9,937 bases of DNA from Planctomycetaceae bacterium (GCA_003509805.1 DOMV01000034.1:15894-25830); one strand, 5' to 3'; counted from the stretch's first letter, positions 1-7,960 are shown. Program-made: numbers and translations. Notes: a model not told the origin generated them from the letters alone.

Positions 1-3000
1 GGAGAACCTGTTCGACGATTGCGTCGACTTTCGCTTGCTCCGCCTTACGTCCCCAGACGACCAGTTGGCCGGCGACGATACCGGGCAGGATCGCGACTTC
101 CGGGATCGCGGCACGGATCGTTTGCGCGACGAGCGGCAGCCGGTCGGGCGGCAAATCGCTCAAATCGTAAGCGACGGGAAGTTTCTCGACCTCCACGGGC
201 CGGGGTCGGTCGAGGTGTTCGAGGTTTTTCGCGATTTTCACGTGAACGTCTTCCCGGGCCTGCACCAGCAAATCACCCGTATCCGCGCGGGTTGAAACGA
301 CCGCTTCACTCGGGTAGATTCGTTGCAGGGCGAGTGCCGCTTCGCCGAGCGGGATGTGCCGGACGAAATACGTTTTGAGCGATTGCTCCGGGTAGGCCTC
401 GGCAATCGCGCCGACCAGTTCGGCGATTTCCGCGTGATCGGCCGGGGACGCCCAGACGAGCAACTCATCGACGGCCGTCGGCGAAACGATCGCGCCGGGA
501 AACTGGTATCGAACGACTTGGGCGGCCTGGACGGCCCGGTTCGAGGTGATCCGGTAGACCCGGAGCCCCGATTGGACCGATTCGGCTCCCTCCTGCGTAT
601 CGTCGATTCTCCGCGTGCATTTCATCTCCAGTTTTTTGAGGGCGTCGGCAATGTCGTTCTGCTCGATCGCGGTTCCCCAGACGACGACTTTTTCGGGCGT
701 GCTGCCGGGATTGATCGTCGCGGTCGGGACCAATTGACGGAGCAGTGCCGCGACCTGGGCGAAATTCGTCCGGCTCAGCGCGTAGACTTCGAGAAAACGG
801 CGGCCCTGTTCCCGCTGTTCCCGGTAGGCGTTCAAGAAAGCATCGATCCGGGCGTGATCCTCTTCGTTCGCGACGACGATGATGTTTAACTGATCGGCGC
901 CGGGGAGGAGCGTCGCATTCGTAAAACTCCGGTAAACCGCGAGGTAGACGGGCCAATACGAACCGGCGGGGAATCGTTCGAGCGAGTAGTACCGCGGGAC
1001 CGCCTTCATCGACCCGGGCGTGTCCTTGTCGAGTTCGGCAATCGCCTTTTCGATTTCGAGGTGTTCCAGCGGGGTCGCGAGGGCGACGATCGCATTTTTG
1101 GCGTCTCGATACGGATTGCCGGAAACGGTGGAGGCTTCCAGGACGGCGTTCGGGCAAAGACTCTTCAACCATTTCACGAGATCCGGTGCGGCTGAGTTCC
1201 GGAGCGGATAGTTCCTGTACACGGTTTGCTGTTCGCCCGGCAACGGCCGGCAGGCATCGTCGATCATCCGCTGGACACGCTCCTTTTTCGAGGCGGGCGC
1301 CCAAATCAGTATCTGGTTCGATGCCGCCCCTTCGGTCGGATTGACATCGGGAAACAGGTTGTTGATCGTCGTCAACACTTTCGCCCGGTCGTATCGCGAT
1401 TCGGCCGGGATCGTAATGACGCCGATCGATTTCTGGCCCGCGGCACTGTTTCCGGCGTTGATTTCCTGGACGGTCGCCCCGATCCGCTCCTGGTCGGCCT
1501 CCCGGGCGTACGCGAGGAATTCCCTGTAATTGTCGTAAGCTCCGCGCCGCGTATCGGCCCCCGAGGCGTTATACGTGTAGATTGCCGTCAGGACCGCCGA
1601 GGGCGCGATCTGCCGGAGGACGCTTTCAATTTCGTAAAAGTTCGTCTCGTCGAGCGAATAGCGCCGCAGAACCGGCTTCATGCCTTCCTCTTCGCCGACC
1701 GCGATCAGTTTTTGCACGGCATCGGCCACCGCCTTCTGGTCTTCCTTGAGCACGAACGCGAACACCGTCCGGTTTTTCGGATCGACTTTGAAATAACCGA
1801 CTGTTTTGGCCGAACCCGATCCGGGCCGCTGATCATACTGTCGATACCGCGGCATCCGCTGGAGGTAAAACCGGTATCCGAGCTGATAAACGATCGTGTC
1901 GGGCGACATCGATTCGGCGTTCGGGACGATGCTGCGCAGCAAACCTTCAAGCATGACCGGATCGGCATTACCGTACGGATAAACATGGAGCACCGGCGCG
2001 TTTTCCTCGTCCCGTTTTCCAAGCTGCCCGACCAGGTCCCGGATTTGTTCGTGTTCCCGGGTCCGGGCGAGAACGATCATTTTTTCGGATGCGGCGTCGG
2101 CGTAGGTCAGGACATCGGGAACCAGGGCGTCGATGATGTCGGCAAGCGCCGTCGGCTCCATGTTCGGGGCGCCGTACGCAACAAACTTTTCGAGCAGTTC
2201 CACGTTTTGCGTTCCCTTGCCGGTTGCGCCCGGATCGCCGGGTTCCTTGTTCGCTTGTTCGACGATCTCGGCGATTTTCACATGTTCCGGAGGCGTCGCC
2301 CAGACCAAAATGCGCCGGCTGCGTTCTTCGGGCGTGATTTTCAGGCCCGGGTAAATGTTCAGAATGACCTCTCGCAACGCGTGCGCCTTGATCCCGAGCG
2401 TCGGGTAGGCCAGCATCTTCCGGTCGTCGATGTTTCCCTGGATTTTCAAGGTTTCAGCGACTCTCCGCAACACTTCGGGTGTTCCCCGGACAAGCAGCCG
2501 GCATCCGGCGGCGTCGGGGAAAAGCCCGGCTTCCGGATGCGCGGCGGCAAGCACCCGCATCACGGTCTCAAGGCTCTCGGCGGCGATCGGGAAGGAACGC
2601 AATTCCATGGCGGTGTCCGATCCCTTGCTTGTTTGAATTTGCTTCAACACGCTCGTCAGCAATTGATGCTCGGTCGGCGTCGCCCAGACGGAAAGCTGGC
2701 CCGACTTTTGATCGGGAATGATCGCAAGTGTTTTCAATTCCGCTTTTGCCGTCGCCACGAACGCTTCGACCCGGCTTTTTTCAAGATCATCCGCCGGGTA
2801 GATCGCGAGCACCGGTTCTTCGAGCGCGGTGTAGGTTGCGACGATTTCCCGGAGCGATTTCGCAAATCGTTCCTGCTCGTCCGGCCGGGCGATCACCATC
2901 AGTTGCCTCCCCTCGGGATCCGGACTGACCGTCGCGGTCGGAGCCAGTTGTCGCAACGACGAAACGAGCATCGGCGAAGGACGTGATTCGAGCTTGTAGA

Positions 3001-6000
3001 AACGGACCGTCGGGTCGTTCGGTCCCGGTTCCGCCGGATCGAGCAGTGCGATCAGCTCGGCGACTTTTTTCCGTTCCTCGTCCCGACCGTCGATGAGGAT
3101 CGATTTCGTCCGGTAATCGAACGTCGGGTTGACGCCGGGATACATCCGGTAAACGACGGAAAGAACCGAGTACGGTTCGGCCCGGCGAAGCGTGAACCGC
3201 TCGACGCCGCGCGCCTTGATTTTCGCTTGAAGCTCCGCGACCGCGTTTTCAGCGTCCTTCATTTCCGCGACCGTTCCCCAGAGGATCAGGCGTCCACCCT
3301 GCGGGTCGGCGAAAAGACGGACGTCGGGACGCGTGGAAGTGAGAACCGTTCGTGCCGCGTCCAAGGTTTCCGTTTCCAGCTCGAAAACGCGGAGCACCGG
3401 CGGTTGCGTCGCATCACCCGTCCGGAGCCGGTCGAGCGCGGTACTGAAAAGCCGGTGGTCGGTCGGCGTTCCCCAGACGCTCAAGCGGTCCGACCGATCC
3501 GGTTCCGGGACGATCGAAAGAGTCGGCAATTGGGTTTTCGCGGTTTTCAGGAAGGTGGTCGCCCACGTTTTTTGCGAAGGGGTCGCCGTATAAACGACCA
3601 GGACCGGTTCTTCCGGAGCGGTATAACTCGCGAGGATCGATTTGACATTCTTAGCGAGTTCCTCCTGCTCGAACGGCTTCGCGATCACCATGATCTGCTT
3701 CGCGGGCATATCCGGGTAAATCCGGGCGGTCGGCGCCAGTTGCCGGAACGAAGCGAGCAATACCGGCGTCGGTTCGGTATCGAGGGCGTAAAACCGGACG
3801 ACCGGATCGTTTTCACCCGGCTCGGCGGGGTCCAGCGACGCGATCAGTTCGCCGACCTGGTCGAGCGTGTTGCCATAACCTTCGACGATCAAATCGCCGC
3901 TCGCCGCTTCAAGGGTCGCCATCGTCGAGGGGAAAACACGCCGGACGCTCGCGACGACGGTGGTCGGCTCGCTTCGTTTCAGGGAAAAACGGCGGACCTT
4001 TTTCGGTTCCGCTTGCGTGAACGATTCGGCGAGCGATTTCATGGCGTCGCCGATGATGGCATGCTCCTCGGCGGCCAGGAAGACGAAGACTTTCCGTTGC
4101 TCGGAATCGACCCGGAAAATACCCGAGTTCCCGGACGCCGTCCGTCGTGCCGCCCGAAGCGCCCGGCGGGGATTGTAACCGTAAAGCCGTTCGATCCGGT
4201 ACTGGTAGCCGAGGCGGTTCACCAGGTCGTCCGGCGAGGTCGATTCAGCCTCGGGAACGATGTTGCGGAGCGTCGATTCGACCATGACGGGATCGGCGTC
4301 CCCGAAAGAATAAACGCCGAGCGTGAAGCGTTTGGTTTCATCCGGAGTTTCCAATCGGGCGATGATCGTGTCGACCTTTTCGAGGATTTCGTCCGTTCCC
4401 CAGACAAGGAGCCGGGAACCTTCCGTATCGGCGATGAGGACCGCTTCGGGAACGGCGATCGCGAGCGTTTCCTCGGCAAGCCGGGAATGGCTCAACACCA
4501 GCGAAAATGCTTTGAGCGACCGTGCCGGCTCCCCTTCCCGGCCGGCTTCGAACTGTTGGAGAACGGCGGCCAACAGTTTATGTTCCGATGGTTTCGCCCA
4601 GACGGACAGTCGGCCCGGCGTTTCGTCTTGCAGAATCGCGAGGCTCTTGAGATCCGCGGCGGCGGCCTGGACGAACAGGTCGATCCGTTTGCGGTCCGCT
4701 TCGTTCACCGTGTAAAGAAACAGCATGTTCTCTTCCGGCGCAGTGAAGGATTCGACGATGTTTTTCAGATTGGAAGCAATTCGCTCCTGCTCCGTCGGCG
4801 TCGCGAGGACCATGAGTTGCCTGGCGTTCGGATCGGGCACGATACGCGCGGCGGGAACCAGTCGGGCAAGCGCATCCGTCAAGACGGGCGTCGGTTCCGA
4901 ATGCAGCGCGTAAAACCGCACGACGGGATCGTTCGGGCCCGGATCCGCGGGGTCGAGTATCTCCTTCAAGGCGGTGATCTGCTTGAGGACGCCGGGTCTC
5001 GCCTCGACGATGATCGCCCGATTGGCGACGTCGTAACTTACCTGGGCGGCCGGATAGGGATGGAATCGGTAAATCGTCAGGATTACCATGTACGGTTCGG
5101 CGCGGTGGAGCGGCAACCGGAGGAGGCGTTTCGCGGCTCCCCCCTCCGTTCGAAGGTTCGCGACCGCCTCGCCGACGATCTTTTGCTCTTCCCCGGTTCC
5201 CCAGACGATGAGCTGCGCGCCGGTCGCGTCGTAAGTCAGTTTCGCCCGGGGAACGAGTTTTTGAATATCCTGGACGAACGTTTGCGCATTGGCGGCGCCG
5301 ACATCCATCGGGAAGGCTTTGAACGAACGTTTCGGCCGACCGGGATCGGGCGTGTCAAGCTGCTGGAGCAACAGTTCGACCGCCTCCTTGTCTTCGACGG
5401 CAACCCGGATCAGGAGCCGGTCGTTCCCGCTGTCCGGCGTGATTTTCGCATCGGGATAAAGATCGGCGATCAACGTCGTCGCGGTCGCCGCATCGACATG
5501 TTCGGGGGCGAAAACAAGCATCTCCGACTTGTCGGGCGCGTTCACGTCGATCATGGCACGGATCGTTTCGATTTCCGACGCCGTCCCGTGAACGATCGCC
5601 TGCCGGTTTTCGGGATCGACGACGACGGTGGCGGCCGGTGCGATCCGGGGAAAGGAATTGACGACCGCGGGTGTCGGGAGACGCTTGAGCGGAATCAACC
5701 GGACTTCCCGGGCGACACCTTTGTCGAGATCGCCGAGCACCTGCCGCAGCACGTCAACCGTATCGGCCGGGCCGTAGGCGACCAAGGCGTTCCGGGCGTA
5801 ATCGATGGTCAATTCCAACGTCGGGAACACCCCTCGAAGGAGTTGGTAGACCGTCGCCGCACTGCCTTGTTCCATCGGGAAAACCGCGATGATCGATTCG
5901 GGAACGGAGGTTTCCTCCGTGCCGGGGGCGAGCCCGGTGATTTCCCCGACCAGCTTTCGGATGCTTTCATGTTGCTTGGGCGTTGCGAGAATCGAGATGC

Positions 6001-7960
6001 CGTTCGTCCCGGCTTCATTCAGTTCGAGAACACCCTTGAGTTCCGCCGACTTCATCGCCGAGACGGCCAGTCGCAGCCGGGTAAGTGCCGGACCGGCAAG
6101 GCGGTAAACGACAAGGGAACGGCCTTCGACCGGCACGACCGCCGCATCGATTTGGGCGACGGCTTCGGCAATCAGCTTGTGTTCGGGCGGTGTCGCGACG
6201 ACCAACAGCCGGCCTTCGGTTTCGTCGAACACGGTTTTGACATCGGAAACGGCGGAACGGATCATTTCGACCGTTTCGGCATCCATCTTCTTGTTTGCGT
6301 CGGTAAAACGATACAGTTTGACGACCGGTTGTTCTTCTTCGGCCAGGTTTGCCGAAGCGTCTTTGAGCGAATCGATCAGGGCCTTGATTTTGACATGGTC
6401 CCCGGCCGTTGCCAACACGACGAGCTTGCCGTTGATCGGGGTTTCCGAAACGAACACGCCGGGCGTGCTCAGCCGGATCAGGTTCGCGAGTTCTTTCGGC
6501 ACGGAACCGGCTTCGTCCAGCGGATTGATTCCCGATGGGCTGAGTCCCGATGGACCGATTCCCGGCGCCGCGGCGGCCGAACCCGGGCGGATACGACCGG
6601 TCCGTGAAAGTTGCCAAAGTTGCCGGGGCGACATCGGGAGTAACGTGTCGATCGGGTACGTCGCGATTTCCCGTTTGAGTTCGGTTCCTTCGAGGCTTTC
6701 AAGGAGATCGACGAGCGACTTGATTCCTTCATGCTCGGCCGCCCTCGCGTAAAGATACAGGTGCGGCATGGTCCCGATACGAAGGGACTTGGCTTCCGGG
6801 AAAAACGTTTTGAGAATGCCGTCGGCTTCGGCGGCGTCGATTTTATTGAAAGCGTAAACCTGCCAGGACGGCGGCGCAGGCGGTGCGGGCGGCGCAGGCG
6901 CTTCGTGAACACCCTCGATCACTTTCTCGATGATCCGCAAAACGCTTGCCGTATCGGTAACCAACAGTGAATTCCCGGTCAGCGGAATGATATGGCAATA
7001 CGGTCCCTTGAACGGCTCGATGGTCTGGAGAACCAGCGACCGATTGCGACGGCCAAGCGGAAAAACGACGCTGACGTATTCGAATTCCCCGCGTTCCGAA
7101 AGCTCTTCCGGCTTGATTTTAGGAAGAAACTGGGCGGGAATCCGGCCTTTTTTCAGGTTGAACAGCATCAACATGCGATCATTTCGCAACAACGCATACC
7201 CGTTCGTCTGAAGGACGCCGTTGAGTTTATCGATCGCTTCGCCGGGCGTGTATTCGCGCGAATCGGAATACGTGAACGTTCCCGGGGGCGGCGCATCCAT
7301 GATTAGTTGCAATCCGGCCTGCCGGGCAAACAGTTCGAGAACGTCGGCCCATTTCTGCCCCTGAAAAATAAACCGCATCTTCTTTTCTTCGAATACTTTC
7401 GGCCAAAGTTTCTGCTGTTCGGGATTTAACACTTCGGCAAGTTTCGTTTCGCTTTCGAGAATGATCGGCTCCCACGATTCTTCCCGAGCGGCAGCCAGCT
7501 TCCGGGCACGTTCGGCAAGCAAACGCTGAACCTCGGCGCGTTGCATGTCGGTCAATCCCAGTTTTGCGGCGATTCCCGGGTAAATCAGGGACGTGTAACT
7601 TTTCGTGGGATCGAACTTCTCCCATTTCAGCGGCGTTTTTTCCTCGGTGGGTGTCGGCGGAACTGATTCGTCGACGGGAACCGGGGCGTGCTCTTCGACA
7701 GCCGGTGCGGCAGGTTGATCGGCCGGAGAAGTTGGTGTGGCTGTTTCCGGAAGTGTCGGCACGAGAATGTGTTCCGCCGTAACCTCGGGAGGAGCCTGGG
7801 CAGGCGGAGTCTGTTCGACAGCGGGCACGGCGGGTGGCCGGACGGATTCCTGTACCGGTTCCTGGGCATGGATGGGCATGACCAGGCAACAGAGAACGAT
7901 CAGAAAACAGCGATTAATCGGGATCGCATCGGCGCAGTGCTCAATCCTGAAGGTATTCAT
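1..7960 (-). CDS. Giant exported secretin_N (NolW-like) repeat protein, 3' end outside window
   Basis: One uninterrupted frame runs from ATG 7960 off the left edge: 2653 codons visible, no stop. It begins with a signal peptide, a Pro-rich linker, a helical LTxxQ-like segment, an N0-like domain (about 193-269) and an N1-like domain (about 286-348). From residue 366 onward there is an array of about 31 units of 65-75 residues. Each follows the pattern of a helix, 'FPxAxIxxD', a strand such as 'RLLVWGTPxEH', and a second helix ending near 'LD'. The motif Trp recurs at 920, 1121, 1187, 1496, 1561, 1759, 1887, 2220, 2428, 2503 and 2636. This matches the secretin_N/NolW ring-building domain of type II/III secretion secretins. 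Known secretins carry only a few such domains, so the length is exceptional. I infer an extracytoplasmic scaffold or assembly protein. Whether a secretin pore domain follows is not visible. AAAGGG 8 nt upstream supports the start. No operon partner is seen. Coding is near certain; function is unknown. Confidence 0.93.
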   Translation of the reverse strand, partial: MNTFRIEHCADAIPINRCFLIVLCCLVMPIHAQEPVQESVRPPAVPAVEQTPPAQAPPEVTAEHILVPTLPETATPTSPADQPAAPAVEEHAPVPVDESVPPTPTEEKTPLKWEKFDPTKSYTSLIYPGIAAKLGLTDMQRAEVQRLLAERARKLAAAREESWEPIILESETKLAEVLNPEQQKLWPKVFEEKKMRFIFQGQKWADVLELFARQAGLQLIMDAPPPGTFTYSDSREYTPGEAIDKLNGVLQTNGYALLRNDRMLMLFNLKKGRIPAQFLPKIKPEELSERGEFEYVSVVFPLGRRNRSLVLQTIEPFKGPYCHIIPLTGNSLLVTDTASVLRIIEKVIEGVHEAPAPPAPPAPPSWQVYAFNKIDAAEADGILKTFFPEAKSLRIGTMPHLYLYARAAEHEGIKSLVDLLESLEGTELKREIATYPIDTLLPMSPRQLWQLSRTGRIRPGSAAAAPGIGPSGLSPSGINPLDEAGSVPKELANLIRLSTPGVFVSETPINGKLVVLATAGDHVKIKALIDSLKDASANLAEEEQPVVKLYRFTDANKKMDAETVEMIRSAVSDVKTVFDETEGRLLVVATPPEHKLIAEAVAQIDAAVVPVEGRSLVVYRLAGPALTRLRLAVSAMKSAELKGVLELNEAGTNGISILATPKQHESIRKLVGEITGLAPGTEETSVPESIIAVFPMEQGSAATVYQLLRGVFPTLELTIDYARNALVAYGPADTVDVLRQVLGDLDKGVAREVRLIPLKRLPTPAVVNSFPRIAPAATVVVDPENRQAIVHGTASEIETIRAMIDVNAPDKSEMLVFAPEHVDAATATTLIADLYPDAKITPDSGNDRLLIRVAVEDKEAVELLLQQLDTPDPGRPKRSFKAFPMDVGAANAQTFVQDIQKLVPRAKLTYDATGAQLIVWGTGEEQKIVGEAVANLRTEGGAAKRLLRLPLHRAEPYMVILTIYRFHPYPAAQVSYDVANRAIIVEARPGVLKQITALKEILDPADPGPNDPVVRFYALHSEPTPVLTDALARLVPAARIVPDPNARQLMVLATPTEQERIASNLKNIVESFTAPEENMLFLYTVNEADRKRIDLFVQAAAADLKSLAILQDETPGRLSVWAKPSEHKLLAAVLQQFEAGREGEPARSLKAFSLVLSHSRLAEETLAIAVPEAVLIADTEGSRLLVWGTDEILEKVDTIIARLETPDETKRFTLGVYSFGDADPVMVESTLRNIVPEAESTSPDDLVNRLGYQYRIERLYGYNPRRALRAARRTASGNSGIFRVDSEQRKVFVFLAAEEHAIIGDAMKSLAESFTQAEPKKVRRFSLKRSEPTTVVASVRRVFPSTMATLEAASGDLIVEGYGNTLDQVGELIASLDPAEPGENDPVVRFYALDTEPTPVLLASFRQLAPTARIYPDMPAKQIMVIAKPFEQEELAKNVKSILASYTAPEEPVLVVYTATPSQKTWATTFLKTAKTQLPTLSIVPEPDRSDRLSVWGTPTDHRLFSTALDRLRTGDATQPPVLRVFELETETLDAARTVLTSTRPDVRLFADPQGGRLILWGTVAEMKDAENAVAELQAKIKARGVERFTLRRAEPYSVLSVVYRMYPGVNPTFDYRTKSILIDGRDEERKKVAELIALLDPAEPGPNDPTVRFYKLESRPSPMLVSSLRQLAPTATVSPDPEGRQLMVIARPDEQERFAKSLREIVATYTALEEPVLAIYPADDLEKSRVEAFVATAKAELKTLAIIPDQKSGQLSVWATPTEHQLLTSVLKQIQTSKGSDTAMELRSFPIAAESLETVMRVLAAAHPEAGLFPDAAGCRLLVRGTPEVLRRVAETLKIQGNIDDRKMLAYPTLGIKAHALREVILNIYPGLKITPEERSRRILVWATPPEHVKIAEIVEQANKEPGDPGATGKGTQNVELLEKFVAYGAPNMEPTALADIIDALVPDVLTYADAASEKMIVLARTREHEQIRDLVGQLGKRDEENAPVLHVYPYGNADPVMLEGLLRSIVPNAESMSPDTIVYQLGYRFYLQRMPRYRQYDQRPGSGSAKTVGYFKVDPKNRTVFAFVLKEDQKAVADAVQKLIAVGEEEGMKPVLRRYSLDETNFYEIESVLRQIAPSAVLTAIYTYNASGADTRRGAYDNYREFLAYAREADQERIGATVQEINAGNSAAGQKSIGVITIPAESRYDRAKVLTTINNLFPDVNPTEGAASNQILIWAPASKKERVQRMIDDACRPLPGEQQTVYRNYPLRNSAAPDLVKWLKSLCPNAVLEASTVSGNPYRDAKNAIVALATPLEHLEIEKAIAELDKDTPGSMKAVPRYYSLERFPAGSYWPVYLAVYRSFTNATLLPGADQLNIIVVANEEDHARIDAFLNAYREQREQGRRFLEVYALSRTNFAQVAALLRQLVPTATINPGSTPEKVVVWGTAIEQNDIADALKKLEMKCTRRIDDTQEGAESVQSGLRVYRITSNRAVQAAQVVRYQFPGAIVSPTAVDELLVWASPADHAEIAELVGAIAEAYPEQSLKTYFVRHIPLGEAALALQRIYPSEAVVSTRADTGDLLVQAREDVHVKIAKNLEHLDRPRPVEVEKLPVAYDLSDLPPDRLPLVAQTIRAAIPEVAILPGIVAGQLVVWGRKAEQAKVDAIVEQVL
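1721..1984 (-). repeat. Insert-bearing unit B, copy 2 (residues 1993-2080)
   Basis: The unit starts 'VYPYGNADPVMLEGLLRSIV'. It carries a Tyr/Arg-rich insert (about 2020-2054, with Tyr 2025, 2029, 2032, 2039 and 2042) before 'RTVFAFVLKEDQ' (Asp 2074). The insert starts in the same place as in copy 1, and the two copies are 777 residues apart. The insert has drifted more than the flanking fold. Confidence 0.75.
2627..3040 (-). repeat. Two-unit block A, copy 3 (residues 1641-1778)
   Basis: The block opens with 'DPAEPGPNDPTVRFYKL', continues to 'QLMVIARPDEQ' (Ala 1691) and ends after 'QLSVWATPTEH' (Trp 1759). The unit before it ('LRRAEPYSVL', Asp 1624) also matches the unit before copy 1 ('LHRAEPYMVI', Glu 986), so the duplicated segment extends beyond the block. 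Confidence 0.8.
3416..3832 (-). repeat. Two-unit block A, copy 2 (residues 1377-1515)
   Basis: The block opens with 'DPAEPGENDPVVRFYAL', continues to 'QIMVIAKPFEQ' (Ala 1427) and ends after 'RLSVWGTPTDH' (Trp 1496). By hand count 32 of its first 51 residues are identical to copy 3. The following unit ('LILWGTVAEM', Trp 1561) also aligns with the units after copies 1 and 3. Confidence 0.8.
4046..4315 (-). repeat. Insert-bearing unit B, copy 1 (residues 1216-1305)
   Basis: The unit starts 'VYSFGDADPVMVESTLRNIV'. A roughly 40-residue Tyr/Arg-rich insert (1243-1280, with Tyr 1252, 1254, 1260 and 1262 and an Arg-rich run at 1265-1273) sits before the closing strand 'RKVFVFLAAEEH' (His 1300). By hand count 19 of the first 28 residues match copy 2. 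The insert is too short to be a full extra domain and may be a loop or an inter-subunit contact. Confidence 0.75.
4541..4954 (-). repeat. Two-unit block A, copy 1 (residues 1003-1140)
   Basis: The block opens with 'DPADPGPNDPVVRFYAL', continues to 'QLMVLATPTEQERIA' (Ala 1053) and ends after 'RLSVWAKPSEH' (Trp 1121). It aligns without gaps over its first 51 residues with the copies at 1377 and 1641. It lies two units upstream of insert unit B1. Confidence 0.8.
6917..7105 (-). other. N1-like secretin_N domain of the giant protein (residues 286-348)
   Basis: Residues 286-348 contain 'FEYVSVVFPLG' followed by a helix, a strand 'CHIIPLTGNSLLVTD' (Asp 336) and a helix 'SVLRIIEKVI'. This is the first unit with the secretin_N layout and directly follows the N0-like domain, as N1 does in type II secretins. 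A Pro-Ala linker at 353-365 separates it from the long array. Confidence 0.6.
7154..7384 (-). other. STN / secretin N0-like domain of the giant protein (residues 193-269)
   Basis: The segment has the layout of the secretin/TonB short N-terminal domain. A first strand (KMRFIFQGQ) leads into a helix starting at Trp 204 (ADVLELFARQAG), then a strand (LQLIMD) and a Thr/Tyr strand, then a helix starting near Pro 239 (GEAIDKLNGVLQTNG). It closes with a strand that includes 'MLMLFNL' (263-269). In secretins this N0 domain sits first in the mature protein and contacts inner-membrane or pilotin partners. Its presence ahead of the repeat array supports a secretin-type ancestry. Confidence 0.7.
7385..7624 (-). 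other. Helical LTxxQ-like segment of the giant protein (residues 113-192)
   Basis: Residues 130-190 read as two amphipathic helices. The first opens with 'LGLTDMQRAEVQRLL' (Leu-Thr at 136-137, Gln 140) and the second closes with 'LNPEQQKLWPK' (Trp 186). The LTxxQ...LxPEQ pattern resembles the LTxxQ/CpxP-like helical module, which in planctomycetal exported proteins often precedes other domains. The role here is unknown; a packing or regulatory helix pair ahead of the secretin-like domains is a guess. Confidence 0.5.
7625..7864 (-). other. Pro/Ala/Glu-rich linker of the giant protein (residues 33-112)
   Basis: About 80 residues are dominated by Pro, Ala, Glu, Val and Thr with no recognisable fold, directly after the predicted signal cleavage site. 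This is a typical disordered spacer behind a signal peptide. Two similar but shorter low-complexity linkers occur later: a Pro-Ala run at residues 353-365, and a Gly/Pro/Ser stretch near 455-475 with tandem 'PSG' steps. Confidence 0.6.
7865..7960 (-). other. Signal peptide of the giant protein (residues 1-32)
   Basis: Residues 1-17 are moderately polar with Arg at 5 and 17. Residues 18-30 form a hydrophobic core (CFLIVLCCLVMPI), and Ile-His-Ala at 30-32 precedes Gln-Glu, a plausible signal peptidase I site. There is no convincing lipobox. The next in-frame Met (residue 28) would delete the core, which supports the ATG at 7960. Export across the inner membrane is inferred from this. Confidence 0.75.

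Larger units (their letters stand above)
2..6865 (-). repeat. Secretin_N/NolW-like domain array (residues 366-2653)
   Basis: About 31 successive units can be placed by their closing strand-turn-helix motif. Examples are 'LYARAAEH' (His 410), 'VLATAGDH' (522), 'VVATPPEH' (594), 'ILATPKQH' (664), 'IVWGTGEEQ' (Trp 920), 'LVWATPPEH' (Trp 1887), 'VVWGTAIEQ' (Trp 2428) and 'VVWGRKAEQ' (Trp 2636). The usual spacing is 60-75 residues, with longer steps at insert-bearing units (1187 to 1300, 1965 to 2074) and at the Gly/Pro linker (410 to 522). The array is still running at the window edge. The unit count comes from motif spacing read by eye, not from a profile search. Confidence 0.8.

Noticed and set aside
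465..1304. Minus-strand open frame of 279 codons (likewise 6015-6617 and 7227-7889)
   Set aside because: Out of frame with the giant gene, which encodes recognisable repeat motifs across these same bases. The products are Arg/Pro-rich and lack structure.
1226..2986. Plus-strand open frame of 586 codons (and a similar one at 323-889)
   Set aside because: Same codon-aligned antisense frame as above; the minus strand here encodes clear repeat units.
3227..6607. Long plus-strand open frame of 1126 codons
   Set aside because: It is exactly codon-aligned antisense to the giant gene, with an Arg/Asp/Gly-rich product and no domains. The minus frame explains the bias fully.
1..7960. CRISPR array or DNA-level satellite as an explanation for the periodic sequence
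   Set aside because: The similarity between units is at protein level with diverged DNA and unit lengths of about 200 bp; there are no identical short repeats with unique spacers.
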